This document shows, in pieces, positions 17,361 to 25,540 of a DNA stretch of 64,000 nt. Source of the stretch: Ilumatobacteraceae bacterium (lineage in GTDB: Bacteria; Actinomycetota; Acidimicrobiia; Acidimicrobiales; Ilumatobacteraceae); NCBI GenBank assembly GCA_033344875.1, contig JAWPMO010000001.1, forward strand, positions 4,904,627-4,968,626. The letters are read 5' to 3'. The stretch's first letter is position 1; every line of letters starts with the position of its first letter. The notes beneath the pieces were generated by a model. It was not told where the DNA came from, made no database searches, and saw only the letters and a list, made by a program, of their open reading frames with translations. The position numbers and the translations under genes were made by a program.

Positions 17361-17960
17361 TCATGCCCGCGGACGGGCCGCCAGCATCATCCACGGAAGC
17401 GGCCGTCGCACGGCCGTGACGTCGAACTGACCGCTCACGAACCGCTCGAACGAGCGCGACGACCAGTGGTTGACGTGACCCGGGGTGTTGCCCAGCTCGC
17501 GGAGGTACCGGCCCCTGGCCATGTTGCCGGCTCGCCAGATCGGCTCCCTCGGTACCGAGAGCACGGTGGCGTGCCGGCAGACCCTGGCGATCTCACGCAG
17601 CGCGTCGTCGGGTCGCGGGATGTGCTCCATGACCTCGAGCCCGACGACGAGGTCGATCGAGGCGTCGGCGAACGGCAACCGAGTCGCGTCTCCGAAGAAC
17701 ATGGGGAGGCCGAGCTCGGCCCAGTCGCCGGCGAGGTCGTCGTCGAGCAGGTCGAGACCGATCACGGTCGCGTCGGGAAAGCGCTCCACGAGCCGTGCGG
17801 TGACCCGTCCCTCGCCCGCTCCGACCTCGACGACGGTCGACGGCGACATGTCCTCGAGCATCGTGTCGAGCGCTTCGAAGAACCCGCTCATCATCCGCTG
17901 CTCGATCGGGTTGGTCGAGGCGTACTTGTCGTAGTTGTTCCCCGCAACGTTGGCGTTCAC
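17361..17960 (-). CDS. Class I SAM-dependent methyltransferase
   Basis: 199 residues with the GTG at 17960 (MNANVAGNNYDKYASTNPIE); an ATG at 18002 would add 14 poorly conserved residues. Motif I is VVEVGAGEGRVTARLVE, motif II ends VIGLDLLDDDL, and the substrate-side motif is LPFADASIDLVVGLEVMEHIPRP, typical of the UbiE/Methyltransf_11 group. TACGGT 8 nt before the GTG supports a leaderless start. It diverges from a lipid-linked glycosyltransferase gene, suggesting a role with glycan or lipid precursors, but the acceptor is unknown. Confidence 0.85.
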   Translation of the reverse strand: MNANVAGNNYDKYASTNPIEQRMMSGFFEALDTMLEDMSPSTVVEVGAGEGRVTARLVERFPDATVIGLDLLDDDLAGDWAELGLPMFFGDATRLPFADASIDLVVGLEVMEHIPRPDDALREIARVCRHATVLSVPREPIWRAGNMARGRYLRELGNTPGHVNHWSSRSFERFVSGQFDVTAVRRPLPWMMLAARPRA

Positions 17961-18004
17961 GCATCCGGACCGTATCCGGATCTCACGCCTATGCTCGGGC
18001 AACC

Positions 18005-18979
18005 ATGGCTGAATCCGCGACGCCTCTCGCCAAGTTGCTCATCCAGATCCCGTGCTTCAACGAAGCCGACACGCTGGCTGCGACCCTCGCCGACCTGCCC
18101 CGGTCCGTGCCGGGTGTCGACGTCGTCGAATGGCTGATCATCGACGACGGCAGCACCGACGGCACCGCGGACGTCGCCCGAGCGAACGGTGTCGATCACG
18201 TCGTCACCCATGCTCGCAATCGCGGCCTGGCTGCAGCGTTCCTGACCGGGCTCGATGCGGGCCTCCGTCTGGGTGCCGACGTCATCGTCAACACCGACGC
18301 CGACAACCAGTACGTGGCCGACTGCATCCCCGAACTCATCGCCCCGATCTGTGACGGATCGGCCGACATGGTGGTGGGGGAGCGGCCGATCACCAGCATC
18401 GACGACTTCTCGTGGGCCAAGAAGAAGTTGCAGCGGTTCGGCTCGTGGGTCGTCAGGAAGTTCTCCGGGACCGACGTGGCCGATGCGCCGAGCGGGTTCC
18501 GTGCGATCGGCCGCGAGGCAGCGCTGAGGCTCCAGGTGTTCGGCAGGTTCAGTTACACGATGGAGACGCTCGTGCAGGCGAACGCCGAGGGGCTCTCCGT
18601 CGTGTCGGTCCCGGTCCGCGTCAACCCGCAGACCCGTCCCTCGCGGCTCGCCAAGAGCACGTTCCAGTACCTGCGCTCGTCGAGCCAGACCATCGTGCGC
18701 AGCTTCGCGCTGTACCACCCGTTCAAGTTCTTCTTCCGGGTCGGCCTGGTGCCGTTCGCGCTCGGGATGGTGCTCCTGATCCGCTGGGGACTGCTGTGGC
18801 TGATCGACGACGAGTACCGGAGCCGCATCCCGAGCCTCGTCGTCGGTGCCGTCTTCGTCGTCGTCGCCGTGCAGATCTGGGTGGTGGCGTTCCTCGCCGA
18901 CCTCCAGGCGGCCAGTCGTCGTCTGCTCGCCGAGTCGAGGGTGCGTGAGCGTCGGCGTGCGCTCGACGACGCCGCCTGA
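18005..18979 (+). CDS. Glycosyltransferase family 2, DPM/polyprenyl-phosphate type
   Basis: 324 residues. The GT-A domain (1-230) has IQIPCFNEADTLAATL, LIIDDGSTDGTADVA and the DxD motif in NTDADNQY; the segment ADAPSGFRAIGREAALRL is typical of dolichol-phosphate mannosyltransferase-like enzymes. Two hydrophobic segments at about 242-265 and 277-300 anchor the C-terminus. Such enzymes usually load a sugar onto a polyprenyl phosphate on the cytoplasmic face. TATGCT at 17990-17995 lies 9 nt before the ATG (leaderless pattern). Divergent from the methyltransferase. Confidence 0.87.
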   Translation: MAESATPLAKLLIQIPCFNEADTLAATLADLPRSVPGVDVVEWLIIDDGSTDGTADVARANGVDHVVTHARNRGLAAAFLTGLDAGLRLGADVIVNTDADNQYVADCIPELIAPICDGSADMVVGERPITSIDDFSWAKKKLQRFGSWVVRKFSGTDVADAPSGFRAIGREAALRLQVFGRFSYTMETLVQANAEGLSVVSVPVRVNPQTRPSRLAKSTFQYLRSSSQTIVRSFALYHPFKFFFRVGLVPFALGMVLLIRWGLLWLIDDEYRSRIPSLVVGAVFVVVAVQIWVVAFLADLQAASRRLLAESRVRERRRALDDAA

Positions 18980-18980
18980 G

Positions 18981-19616
18981 TCACCAGCCCCGGTCGACCC
19001 ACTCCTGCAGGTGCGGGCGCTCGCGTCCGATCGTGGTGTCGACGCCGTGGCCGGGCAGCAGGATCGTCTCCGCCGGGAACGTGAACAGCTTGGTGTCGAT
19101 CGAGTCGATGATCGCTGCGAAGTCGCCGCCGTCGAACGAGGTGTTGCCGGGGCCGCCGGGGAACAGCGTGTCACCGGTGAACAGCAGCGGCGTGCCGGCC
19201 AGGTGGAACGAGATCGAGCCGGGCGTGTGCCCCGGGTTGTGGATCGCGTCGAGGCGGAGACGACCGAACTCGATGACCTCGGCGTCGTCGAGGAACACGT
19301 CGTACCCGACCTTGGCGAGCATCGGCGCATCGGCGGCGGTGACCGCGACCTCGTACCCGGCCTCGCGCAGCTGGCTGACCGCTCCGATGTGGTCGAAGTG
19401 GCCGTGCGTCTCCAGGACGCGCCGTACCCCGAGCTGCTGGCACAGTTCGAGGAGGAGCTCGTGCTCGTTCGCGGCGTCGATCAGCACGGCCTCGCCGGTC
19501 CGTCGGCACCGGACGACGAAGACGTTGTTGTCGTACGAACCGACGACGACCCGGTGGACCTCGACGTCGGCATCGGCCCAGTGCAGCGTCGTGGACGGGA
19601 TCGCGGCGGTCGTCAT
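18981..19616 (-). CDS. Metallo-beta-lactamase fold hydrolase (glyoxalase II-like)
   Basis: 211 residues. THGHFDHIGAV is the dinuclear metal HxHxDH motif, with further ligands in NPGHTPGSISFH, FTGDTLFPGG and LLPGHGVDTTIGRERPH. The last motif, GHG-x-DTTIG-E, is typical of the actinobacterial glyoxalase II-like branch. It likely hydrolyses a thioester such as S-lactoylglutathione or a mycothiol/other thiol adduct. Converges with the upstream glycosyltransferase (2 bp apart) and diverges from the fetA-like gene. Confidence 0.88.
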   Translation of the reverse strand: MTTAAIPSTTLHWADADVEVHRVVVGSYDNNVFVVRCRRTGEAVLIDAANEHELLLELCQQLGVRRVLETHGHFDHIGAVSQLREAGYEVAVTAADAPMLAKVGYDVFLDDAEVIEFGRLRLDAIHNPGHTPGSISFHLAGTPLLFTGDTLFPGGPGNTSFDGGDFAAIIDSIDTKLFTFPAETILLPGHGVDTTIGRERPHLQEWVDRGW

Positions 19617-19660
19617 CCGACCAGTGTCGCGCGTGGCGCCGTTTGGTTACGGTTCGTGTC

Positions 19661-20359
19661 GTGCCGTCGTCGTTCGAGCTCCGTGAGGTCACGGCGGGAC
19701 CGCCGGGAGCACCGATCCTGCGGTCGGTGTCGGTCGCGGTCCCGTGCGCGGGCATCACGGTGTTGGCCGGACCGTCGGGCGCCGGCAAGTCGAGCCTGCT
19801 GCGACTCCTGAACCGGTTGGACGACCCGCACCGGGGTGAGGTCGCGCGGGACGGGCGCGATGTTCGGACCTGGGAGCCGACCGAGCTCCGTCGGCGAGTC
19901 GCCATGGTCTTCCAGCGCGCACCGGTGTTCCCGGGCACGGTGCTCGACAACCTGCAGGTCGCCTGCCCGAGCCTCGATGCCGAAGCTGCCGAGGCGGCCC
20001 TCTCGCGAGTCGGGCTCGATCCAGCGTTGCTCGGACGCACAGCGACCGACCTGAGCGGTGGCGAGGCGCAGCGGATGTGCTTCGCGCGTGCGCTCGCGAC
20101 GGAGCCGCAGGTGATGCTCGCCGACGAGCCGACCGCCTCGCTCGACGGGGCGTCGCGTCGGACGATCGAGGCGCTCGGACGCGACCTCGCCGACGGCGGG
20201 ATGCCGTTCGTGTGGGTCAGCCACGATGTAGTGCAACTCCGCCGGCTCGCCGATCACGTGATCGTCCTCGTCGACGGCGCCGTCGCTGCGTCGGGTCCGT
20301 TGGCCGAGCTCGACGAGCACGACGATGCGCTGGTGCGTGACCTGGTGGGAGCGACGTGA
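19661..20359 (+). CDS. FetA-like ABC transporter ATP-binding protein
   Basis: 232 residues from the GTG at 19661. Walker A GPSGAGKSSLLRLL, signature LSGGEAQRMCFARAL and Walker B VMLADEPTASLD are intact. The short inter-motif region and the partner gene, which overlaps its stop (GTGA at 20356-20359), make this the FetA (YbbL) partner of a UPF0014/FetB permease; in Escherichia coli FetAB exports iron or aids oxidative stress resistance. TACGGT at 19648-19653, 7 nt before the GTG, suggests a leaderless message. Confidence 0.85.
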   Translation: MPSSFELREVTAGPPGAPILRSVSVAVPCAGITVLAGPSGAGKSSLLRLLNRLDDPHRGEVARDGRDVRTWEPTELRRRVAMVFQRAPVFPGTVLDNLQVACPSLDAEAAEAALSRVGLDPALLGRTATDLSGGEAQRMCFARALATEPQVMLADEPTASLDGASRRTIEALGRDLADGGMPFVWVSHDVVQLRRLADHVIVLVDGAVAASGPLAELDEHDDALVRDLVGAT

Positions 20360-21135
20360 TCGCAGCGGCGGCGACGACCGACATCGGTCTGGTCGGAATG
20401 GCGGCCTCGGGCATCCTGGTCGCGGTGGCGCTCGGTGTCTCGATGTGGCGCCGGCTCGGTCTCGAACGGAGTCTGCTGTGGTCGGCGCTGCGAGCGCTCG
20501 GCCAGCTGGTCGTCGTGGGCTGGGCGCTGCAACTGATCGTCGACGACGACGATCCGCTGGTGTTCTCGTTCCTGTGGCTGGCGGTGATGCTCGGCCTGGC
20601 CGGGTACACGACGTGGCAGCGCGCCGGCCGGGTCCGGGCGGTGCTGCCGTTGTCGCTCGCCGCCTACGCGGCCTCGGCCGCGGTCACGCTCGGTGTGCTG
20701 TTCGGATTCGGCATCTACGAGCTCGAGGGACGCACGATCGTGCCGCTCGCCGGCATTGTCGTCGGCAACTCGCTGTCGGCCACCGTGCTGGTCTCCCGGC
20801 GACTGTTCGACGCCGCCGACGATCACCGCGACCTGATCGAGGCCCGACTCGCCCTCGGGCTCTCCGCATCCGAAGCGTTCGCTCCCGATCTGCGCGAGTC
20901 GCTGCGCACGGCGCTCGTCCCGCAGATCGAGACCACGAAAGCGGTCGGCATCATCGCGTTGCCGGGAGCCATGGTCGGCCTGATCCTCGCCGGCGTCGAC
21001 CCGGAGCAGGCCGTTCGCGTCCAGCTCTCGGTGATGTACCTGGTGCTCGGCAGCGTCGCGACGACGACGGCGGTCATGAGCCTCGGGATCTCCCGCCGGC
21101 TGTTCACGAGTTCGCAGCAACTCGTCCGCCGCTGA
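20356..21135 (+). CDS. FetB-like (UPF0014) ABC transporter permease
   Basis: 259 residues with six to seven membrane segments. The diagnostic FetB region is present: QIETTKAVGIIALPGAMVGL followed by LAGVDPEQAVRVQ and a last helix, and the middle has VVGNSLSATVLVSRRLF. Family members pair with a FetA ATPase and are linked to iron homeostasis. Starts with GTG overlapping the fetA stop. Converges with the toxin-antitoxin pair, 16 bp away. Confidence 0.9.
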   Translation: MIAAAATTDIGLVGMAASGILVAVALGVSMWRRLGLERSLLWSALRALGQLVVVGWALQLIVDDDDPLVFSFLWLAVMLGLAGYTTWQRAGRVRAVLPLSLAAYAASAAVTLGVLFGFGIYELEGRTIVPLAGIVVGNSLSATVLVSRRLFDAADDHRDLIEARLALGLSASEAFAPDLRESLRTALVPQIETTKAVGIIALPGAMVGLILAGVDPEQAVRVQLSVMYLVLGSVATTTAVMSLGISRRLFTSSQQLVRR

Positions 21136-21151
21136 CGCAGCCCGCCGCCGA

Positions 21152-21556
21152 TCAGCTGGAGACGACCTCGAACCCGAGACCGAGGGCGACGCCGATCTGG
21201 GCGGGGTCGAAGGTGACGAACCGCACCGGACCCGGCAGACGTTCGGCGGCCGCGAAGTGGATCGCATCGGTGAGCCGGACCGGTTGCAGGCGCGAGAGGG
21301 TTGCTGCCCGATCGAGGCAGCGCTGGTCGACCGGGACGACGTGCAGGTGATCCCACGTGAGACGGATCGCGTCCTCGAGGTCGGCGCGGAGGATGCGTTC
21401 GTCGGTGAGCCGGTCGATCGCCGGGAGCGCCTCGGTCAGCGCCATCGCCGACGCACACCACGCGCGGTCGGTCGAGAGCGCCTCGACGACGACGTCGCGT
21501 TGATCGCCGGCGACCGCCAGTGCGAGCAGCGCGCTCGTGTCGAGCGCGATCGTCAT
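21152..21556 (-). CDS. VapC-type PIN-domain toxin
   Basis: 134 residues. The PIN-domain acidic residues are visible: ALDTSALLALAV at the N-terminus, an aspartate/glutamate cluster in RILRADLEDAIRLTW, LTDAIHFAAAE and VTFDPAQ near the C-terminus. VapC proteins are Mg-dependent ribonucleases, often cutting tRNA or rRNA. The ATG overlaps the antitoxin stop (ATGA at 21553-21556), the usual arrangement. Confidence 0.88.
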   Translation of the reverse strand: MTIALDTSALLALAVAGDQRDVVVEALSTDRAWCASAMALTEALPAIDRLTDERILRADLEDAIRLTWDHLHVVPVDQRCLDRAATLSRLQPVRLTDAIHFAAAERLPGPVRFVTFDPAQIGVALGLGFEVVSS

Positions 21557-21822
21557 CCGCGCAGCTCTCGGAGCGCCCGGTCGACCCGCACGGTCGCCCA
21601 GATCGCGACCGGGTCGGGGGCGCGCCACTCGCCGGTGCGTCGCGGCGGGATCAGCGCGCCGGCGGCGACGAGTCGTTCGATGTCGGGTGCCGCCTCGTCG
21701 AGCGGAGCGAGCTGGGCGACGGGACGTCCGTGGGAGGTGATGACGGTTCGTTCGCCGGCCGTCGCGCGGCGGACCGCGCCCGCCAGGTCGGCCCGGAGTT
21801 CGCGTACTCCAATAGTGTCCAC
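21553..21822 (-). CDS. Phd/YefM-type antitoxin
   Basis: 89 residues from the GTG at 21822 (MDTIGVRELRADLAGAVRRA); a TTG at 21834 is an alternative. VGVRELRADL plus GERTVITSHGRPVAQLAPLD is the Phd/YefM DNA-binding fold. The C-terminal half should wrap the VapC toxin. The start codon lies within an 18-bp near-palindrome, so autoregulation at this site is likely. The toxin follows with a 4-bp overlap. Confidence 0.85.
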   Translation of the reverse strand: MDTIGVRELRADLAGAVRRATAGERTVITSHGRPVAQLAPLDEAAPDIERLVAAGALIPPRRTGEWRAPDPVAIWATVRVDRALRELRG

Positions 21823-21832
21823 ATGTGTACAC
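21815..21832. promoter_or_regulatory. Operator-like palindrome of the toxin-antitoxin pair
   Basis: GTGTCCACATGTGTACAC is an 18-bp inverted repeat with a single mismatched pair, containing the smaller perfect palindrome TGTGTACACA on its flank (21823-21832). It overlaps the antitoxin start codon at 21820-21822, a normal position for Phd-type autorepression. Confidence 0.55.
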
Positions 21833-21877
21833 AATCAGATTTGCGCCCGGTGATCAACCCCCTCCAGACTCTCGCCC

Positions 21878-22993
21878 ATGAACTTCGCTTTCACCGAGGA
21901 ACAAGAAGAGCTCCGCTCGACCATCCGCTCGTTCATGGAGGCCAAGAGCCCCGAATCGGCGGTCCGTGAGCAGATGGAGACCGACGACGGGTACGACGCC
22001 GACGTCTGGAAGCAGATGGGTGAGCAGATGGGCCTCCAGGGCCTGCACATCCCCGAGGAGTACGGCGGCTCGGGCTTCGGCTACGTCGAGCTGGGCATCG
22101 TGCTCGAGGAGATGGGTCGGGCACTGCTGTGCGCCCCGTACTTCTCGTCGGTCGTGCTCGCCGCCAACGCGCTGATCCACTCCGGTGACGAAGCCGCCAA
22201 GCAGGCGCACCTCCCCGGCATCGCCGCCGGCGAAACCGTCGCCACCCTGGCGTTCACCGAGCCGTCGGGCAAGTGGGACGAGGCCGGCATCACCATGGAG
22301 GCCACCGCCTCGGGCGACGGCCACACGCTGTCGGGCACGAAGAGCTTCGTGATCGACGGCGCCACCGCCGGCCTGATCCTCGTCGCCGCCCGCACCGACG
22401 CCGGCGTCAGCCTGTTCGCCGTCGACGGCGACGCCTCGGGCCTCACCCGCACCGCCCTGTCGACCATGGACCAGACCCGCAAGCAGGCCAAGCTCGACTT
22501 CGACAACACGCCGGCCACGCTGATCGGCACCGACGGCGGCGGCTGGGACATCCTGTCGACCGTGCTCGACCTCGCAGCGATCGGCCTCGCCGCCGAGCAG
22601 GTCGGCGGCGCCCAGTTCGTGCTCGAGATGGCCGTCCAGTACGCCAAGGACCGTGTGCAGTTCGGTCGGCCGATCGGTTCGTTCCAGGCGATCAAGCACA
22701 AGTGTGCCGACATGCTGCTCGAGGTCGAGTCGGCCAAGTCGGCCGCCTACTACGGCCTTTGGTGCGCCAGCGAGATGAACGACGAACTGCCGTCGGTCGC
22801 CTCGCTCGCCAAGGCCTACTGCTCCGAGGCGTACTTCCACGCCACGGCCGAGAACATCCAGATCCATGGTGGCATCGGCTTCACCTGGGAGCATCCGGCG
22901 CACCTGTACTTCAAGCGGGCCAAGAGCAGCGAGTTGCTGTTCGGTGACCCGACGTACCATCGCGAGCAGCTCGCTCAGCGCATCGGCATCTGA
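21878..22993 (+). CDS. Acyl-CoA dehydrogenase
   Basis: 371 residues, full length for the FadE-type family. N-terminal helices FTEEQEELRSTIRSFME, the flavin region LAFTEPSGKWDEAGI, FGRPIGSFQAIKHKCADML in the C-terminal helical domain, and IQIHGGIGFTWEHPAHLYFKRA near the end are all standard; the glutamate of TWEHP is the likely catalytic base seen in several actinobacterial members. FAD-dependent alpha,beta-dehydrogenation of an acyl-CoA; chain length unknown. Divergent from the toxin-antitoxin pair. A strong hairpin follows the stop. Confidence 0.9.
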   Translation: MNFAFTEEQEELRSTIRSFMEAKSPESAVREQMETDDGYDADVWKQMGEQMGLQGLHIPEEYGGSGFGYVELGIVLEEMGRALLCAPYFSSVVLAANALIHSGDEAAKQAHLPGIAAGETVATLAFTEPSGKWDEAGITMEATASGDGHTLSGTKSFVIDGATAGLILVAARTDAGVSLFAVDGDASGLTRTALSTMDQTRKQAKLDFDNTPATLIGTDGGGWDILSTVLDLAAIGLAAEQVGGAQFVLEMAVQYAKDRVQFGRPIGSFQAIKHKCADMLLEVESAKSAAYYGLWCASEMNDELPSVASLAKAYCSEAYFHATAENIQIHGGIGFTWEHPAHLYFKRAKSSELLFGDPTYHREQLAQRIGI

Positions 22994-23013
22994 GCCGGTC
23001 TCATCTCACTGGT

Positions 23014-23048
23014 GGCTCCGCCCCGACCGCTTCGGTCGGGGCGGAGCC
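23014..23048 (+). terminator. Strong hairpin after the acyl-CoA dehydrogenase gene
   Basis: A 16-bp perfect stem (GGCTCCGCCCCGACCG, 23014-23029, and its complement 23033-23048) closes a 3-nt loop, 20 bp after the stop codon. No T tract follows, as is common for actinobacterial terminators. Confidence 0.7.
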
Positions 23049-23161
23049 GCGTCCGGGGAGTTCTCCCCATGGCGCGCCGTCGTGCGTTCGTTGATGGTGT
23101 TCGGGTGCGGGAAGGTGGCCCGAATCGGGCGGTGCGGCGGAGCGGGCTATCGTCCGAGGCG

Positions 23162-23881
23162 ATGGTGAGGCGTCTGGCGGTGGTCCTCCTGGTTCCGGCG
23201 ATGTTGTTCGCCGGCTGCAGCGGCGGTGACGACGACGTCGCGTCGACGACCACCTTCGCCCCACCGCTGACGAATCCACCCCTCCCGGCCAGTTCGACGA
23301 CGGAGGGGTCATCCGTGGACGAGGCGCCGACGACGACCGGGCCGGTCGGGTCGACGTCGCCGACCACGGCGCCGGATCCGGGCAGCAGCACGTCGTCGAT
23401 GGTGACGGTGGCATCGACGCCCGACGACACGACGGCCACGACGCAACCCGACGAGTTCGACTGGGTAGCGATCGTCCAAGGCCTCTACGACACCTTGGCC
23501 GACATCAACACTTCGCCGGCGATCGACAGAGTGAGTGAGTTCTGCGTGGCGGTCGAGAGCCCCTGTCGAGATCGGCAGGGAGCACAGATCGAGACGCTTG
23601 TTCGGGACGGATGGCGCGTCGTCGACCCAGTGCCGATCCCCGTTGTTAGCGCAGAGTTCGACTCGACCGCCGATGGGCGGGAGCCGATTGACAGCACGCT
23701 CGTCGTTCTGAACGTCGTAGTAGGCCCACGTGACGGCGTGGTGGGAACCATCATTGACGCGAACGGAGATGTTCTGTTCGAAGTCGATGACGAAACCACG
23801 GAGCCGACGCCGGTGACGTGGTTCGTTCGTTTTGAGCCCGACGTCGGTTGGCGAGTATTCGAGACACGGGGAATCGACTGA
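23162..23881 (+). CDS. Lipoprotein with Ser/Thr/Pro-rich linker
   Basis: 239 residues from the ATG at 23162. The first 19 residues (MVRRLAVVLLVPAMLFAGC) are a lipoprotein signal with lipobox LFAGC, so the protein should be lipid-anchored outside the membrane at Cys19. Residues 20-95 are a low-complexity linker rich in Ser, Thr, Pro and Asp. The last 140 residues form a globular domain with two cysteines (FCVAVESPC) that resembles small NTF2-like or hypothetical domains; no family recognised. TATCGT at 23148-23153 lies 8 nt before the ATG (leaderless pattern). First of a possible three-gene set. Confidence 0.75.
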   Translation: MVRRLAVVLLVPAMLFAGCSGGDDDVASTTTFAPPLTNPPLPASSTTEGSSVDEAPTTTGPVGSTSPTTAPDPGSSTSSMVTVASTPDDTTATTQPDEFDWVAIVQGLYDTLADINTSPAIDRVSEFCVAVESPCRDRQGAQIETLVRDGWRVVDPVPIPVVSAEFDSTADGREPIDSTLVVLNVVVGPRDGVVGTIIDANGDVLFEVDDETTEPTPVTWFVRFEPDVGWRVFETRGID

Positions 23882-24775
23882 GTGCGGGTACTGCGGTTCC
23901 TCTCGGTCGCAGTGTTGCTGGTCGGGCTGTCAGCGGTCGGTGCTGCGGCACGGTCAGCCCTGGCGCAAGAGGTCACCTGCAGCGAGAACAGCGAAGGTGA
24001 GTACAGCTGCGTAGTGGTCAAACCTCCTGACGCCCCGGACATCGAGCAGCCGATTGGCGACGGCACAGGGCCTCCGTTGCGATGGTCTCGTACCCGAATC
24101 CAGGACAGCGTGGGGGCACCGCCCTCGTGCCCTGCGCGTGAGGTGGTGACTCCGACTGGCACGGAGATGGAGTGGGGCATCCCATGGCTGATCGTCGTCA
24201 GAAACACCGAGACGGGAGAGATTGTCCTGATCCGGTTGGAGTGTCAATACTCGGGCGAGGAACCGCCGGAACCGCCGCCCCCACCGCCCGATCTTGCCGA
24301 GATCGCGAGGGACCAAGGCGCCGCGTTTGCGCTGGAGACGGGTCTGAACCCACCTCAGGAGCGGCGAGGGGTCAGCCAGTTGCCGACATGGCTGTGGTGC
24401 TCGAATGCCGGGCCGGTCGACGTCGAGGCCACGGTCTGGCCGCACCGTGCGTCGGCGCGTGCGGTCGTGACGAACGTGGCGTGGACGATCGAGGGTCCCG
24501 ACGGGCGGATCGAGCGAGCGGCCCAACACTGTGGTTCTGAGCCGGATCCGGAATCCGACGGCAGCGCCGCCGCAGCGACGTGGACGCCGAACGAACCCGG
24601 TGTGTCGACGATCACGCTCACGACGGAGTGGTCGGCGCAGTGGACGTACACGTACTTCGATCCGGTGCTCGGTCCCGTCAACCTCGGGACCTTCGATCTC
24701 GGAGCGATCGTTCTGGCGTCCGAGCCGATCAGCTACGAGGTGTACGAGATCCAGTCGGTCGGGGTGGGGCCGTAG
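23882..24775 (+). CDS. Secreted protein of unknown function
   Basis: 297 residues beginning with a GTG directly after the lipoprotein stop. A signal peptide is evident (hydrophobic 5-22, cleavage after ARSALA). The mature part has six cysteines, a proline run (EEPPEPPPPPPD, about residues 126-137), and a C-terminal part with ATWTPNEPGVSTITLTTEW, an Ig/PKD-like beta pattern. The tight junction with the lipoprotein gene argues for co-expression and joint action at the cell surface. No function can be given. Confidence 0.72.
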   Translation: MRVLRFLSVAVLLVGLSAVGAAARSALAQEVTCSENSEGEYSCVVVKPPDAPDIEQPIGDGTGPPLRWSRTRIQDSVGAPPSCPAREVVTPTGTEMEWGIPWLIVVRNTETGEIVLIRLECQYSGEEPPEPPPPPPDLAEIARDQGAAFALETGLNPPQERRGVSQLPTWLWCSNAGPVDVEATVWPHRASARAVVTNVAWTIEGPDGRIERAAQHCGSEPDPESDGSAAAATWTPNEPGVSTITLTTEWSAQWTYTYFDPVLGPVNLGTFDLGAIVLASEPISYEVYEIQSVGVGP

Positions 24776-24784
24776 GCTGATCGG

Positions 24785-25243
24785 ATGGACGCCACGACGA
24801 TCGTGTTTGCCGTGATTGCCGCGGTGCTGGTCTTCGCCATCGCTGCCGGCACGATCGGCCGTGAGGCCCACCGCCTCGACGCGGTGGCTCCCCGGGCGGT
24901 GTACCAGCTCGACGAAGCGATCGACTTCGTGGCCGACCGGCTCCCGCCGGAGAGTCAGGCGCGGCTCACCCCCGAAGAGGTCGACCAGCTGCTCCGGGCG
25001 CACCTGCGGTGGATGCACGAACAAGGCCTGCAGCCCGACAAGGCGGTCGACGCACGCCAGGAGATCGACGGTGTCGTGGTGAGCGACGACGCACTGGTCG
25101 CATTCCTGTTGGCGACCGCCGAGCAGGAGGGCGTCGAACTCCTCGACGACGTCGACGCGGTGAACGTCGTCGACGCCCACCTCGCCTACTTCGAGGCGAT
25201 CGGCGCCGTCGGCCCGGAAGCGCCGCTCGACGACGTCATCTGA
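24785..25243 (+). CDS. Single-pass membrane protein, unknown
   Basis: 152 residues. One hydrophobic segment (about 4-22, TTIVFAVIAAVLVFAIAAG) anchors an acidic cytoplasmic or external domain of mixed helices. I see motifs such as LTPEEVDQLLRAHLRWMHEQG but recognise no family. TAGGCT at 24773-24778 lies 6 nt before the ATG with no Shine-Dalgarno, so the gene probably has its own leaderless promoter even though it follows the secreted protein by 9 bp. Confidence 0.68.
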   Translation: MDATTIVFAVIAAVLVFAIAAGTIGREAHRLDAVAPRAVYQLDEAIDFVADRLPPESQARLTPEEVDQLLRAHLRWMHEQGLQPDKAVDARQEIDGVVVSDDALVAFLLATAEQEGVELLDDVDAVNVVDAHLAYFEAIGAVGPEAPLDDVI

Positions 25244-25310
25244 TCTCGTACGAAAATCCTCGAAGGTGCTTGGCGCGGCCGTCCCGATTGTGGTGAGCTA
25301 TCGGCACCAG

Positions 25311-25376
25311 AGAGAGGAGGTGGTCCAAACAATGAGTGATAGTTCTTACGGGACCCTGGAGGTGGTTGGCCGCTAG
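25311..25376 (+). CDS. 14-codon ORF with exceptionally long Shine-Dalgarno
   Basis: AGAGAGGAGGTGGTCC (25311-25326) can pair over 16 nt with the usual 3' end of actinobacterial 16S rRNA, with two G-U pairs. Five bases later an ORF begins at 25332: MSDSSYGTLEVVGR then TAG at 25374-25376. The codons used (AGT, GAT, TCT) are unlike neighbouring genes. It may be a leader peptide or a real microprotein. I cannot name it. The region after it can fold and is followed by a strong hairpin. Confidence 0.4.
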   Translation, partial: REEVVQTMSDSSYGTLEVVGR

Positions 25377-25424
25377 GTCAACAGGCTGGACGGCCTGGCG
25401 AATCCTCGCCAACCCCCGCCGAAC
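25360..25424 (+). ncRNA. Possible structured RNA segment after the 14-codon ORF
   Basis: GGTTGGC (within 25364-25371) is exactly complementary to GCCAACC (about 25408-25415), and between them AGGC/GCCT (about 25382-25395) and GGCGA/TCGCC can form inner stems, giving a branched fold or two competing folds. The first arm includes the end of the small ORF, so translation of the ORF would alter folding, as in attenuators. I recognise no known riboswitch family. Positions are approximate and the call rests on eye pairing alone. Confidence 0.25.
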
Positions 25425-25490
25425 ACGCTGCCGAAGCTCGTCCCATCGGCGAATACCAGGCTGTGTTCGGTCCCAATCAGTCAGAAACGT

Positions 25491-25522
25491 GAACGAGGGA
25501 GTGCACCCGCACTCCCTCGTTC
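25491..25522 (+). terminator. Perfect 14-bp hairpin before the 74-residue gene
   Basis: GAACGAGGGAGTGC (25491-25504) pairs exactly with 25509-25522 around the loop ACCC. It ends the unit containing the small ORF and lies 4 bp before the TACGAT box of the next gene. No T tract. Confidence 0.6.
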
Positions 25523-25540
25523 CGCGTACGATGTGCGGTC

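Noticed and set aside
21152..21834. Toxin-antitoxin pair as part of a larger defence island
   Set aside because: Neighbours are a FetAB-like transporter and an acyl-CoA dehydrogenase; no restriction, abortive-infection or other defence gene is close apart from the distant orphan methylase.
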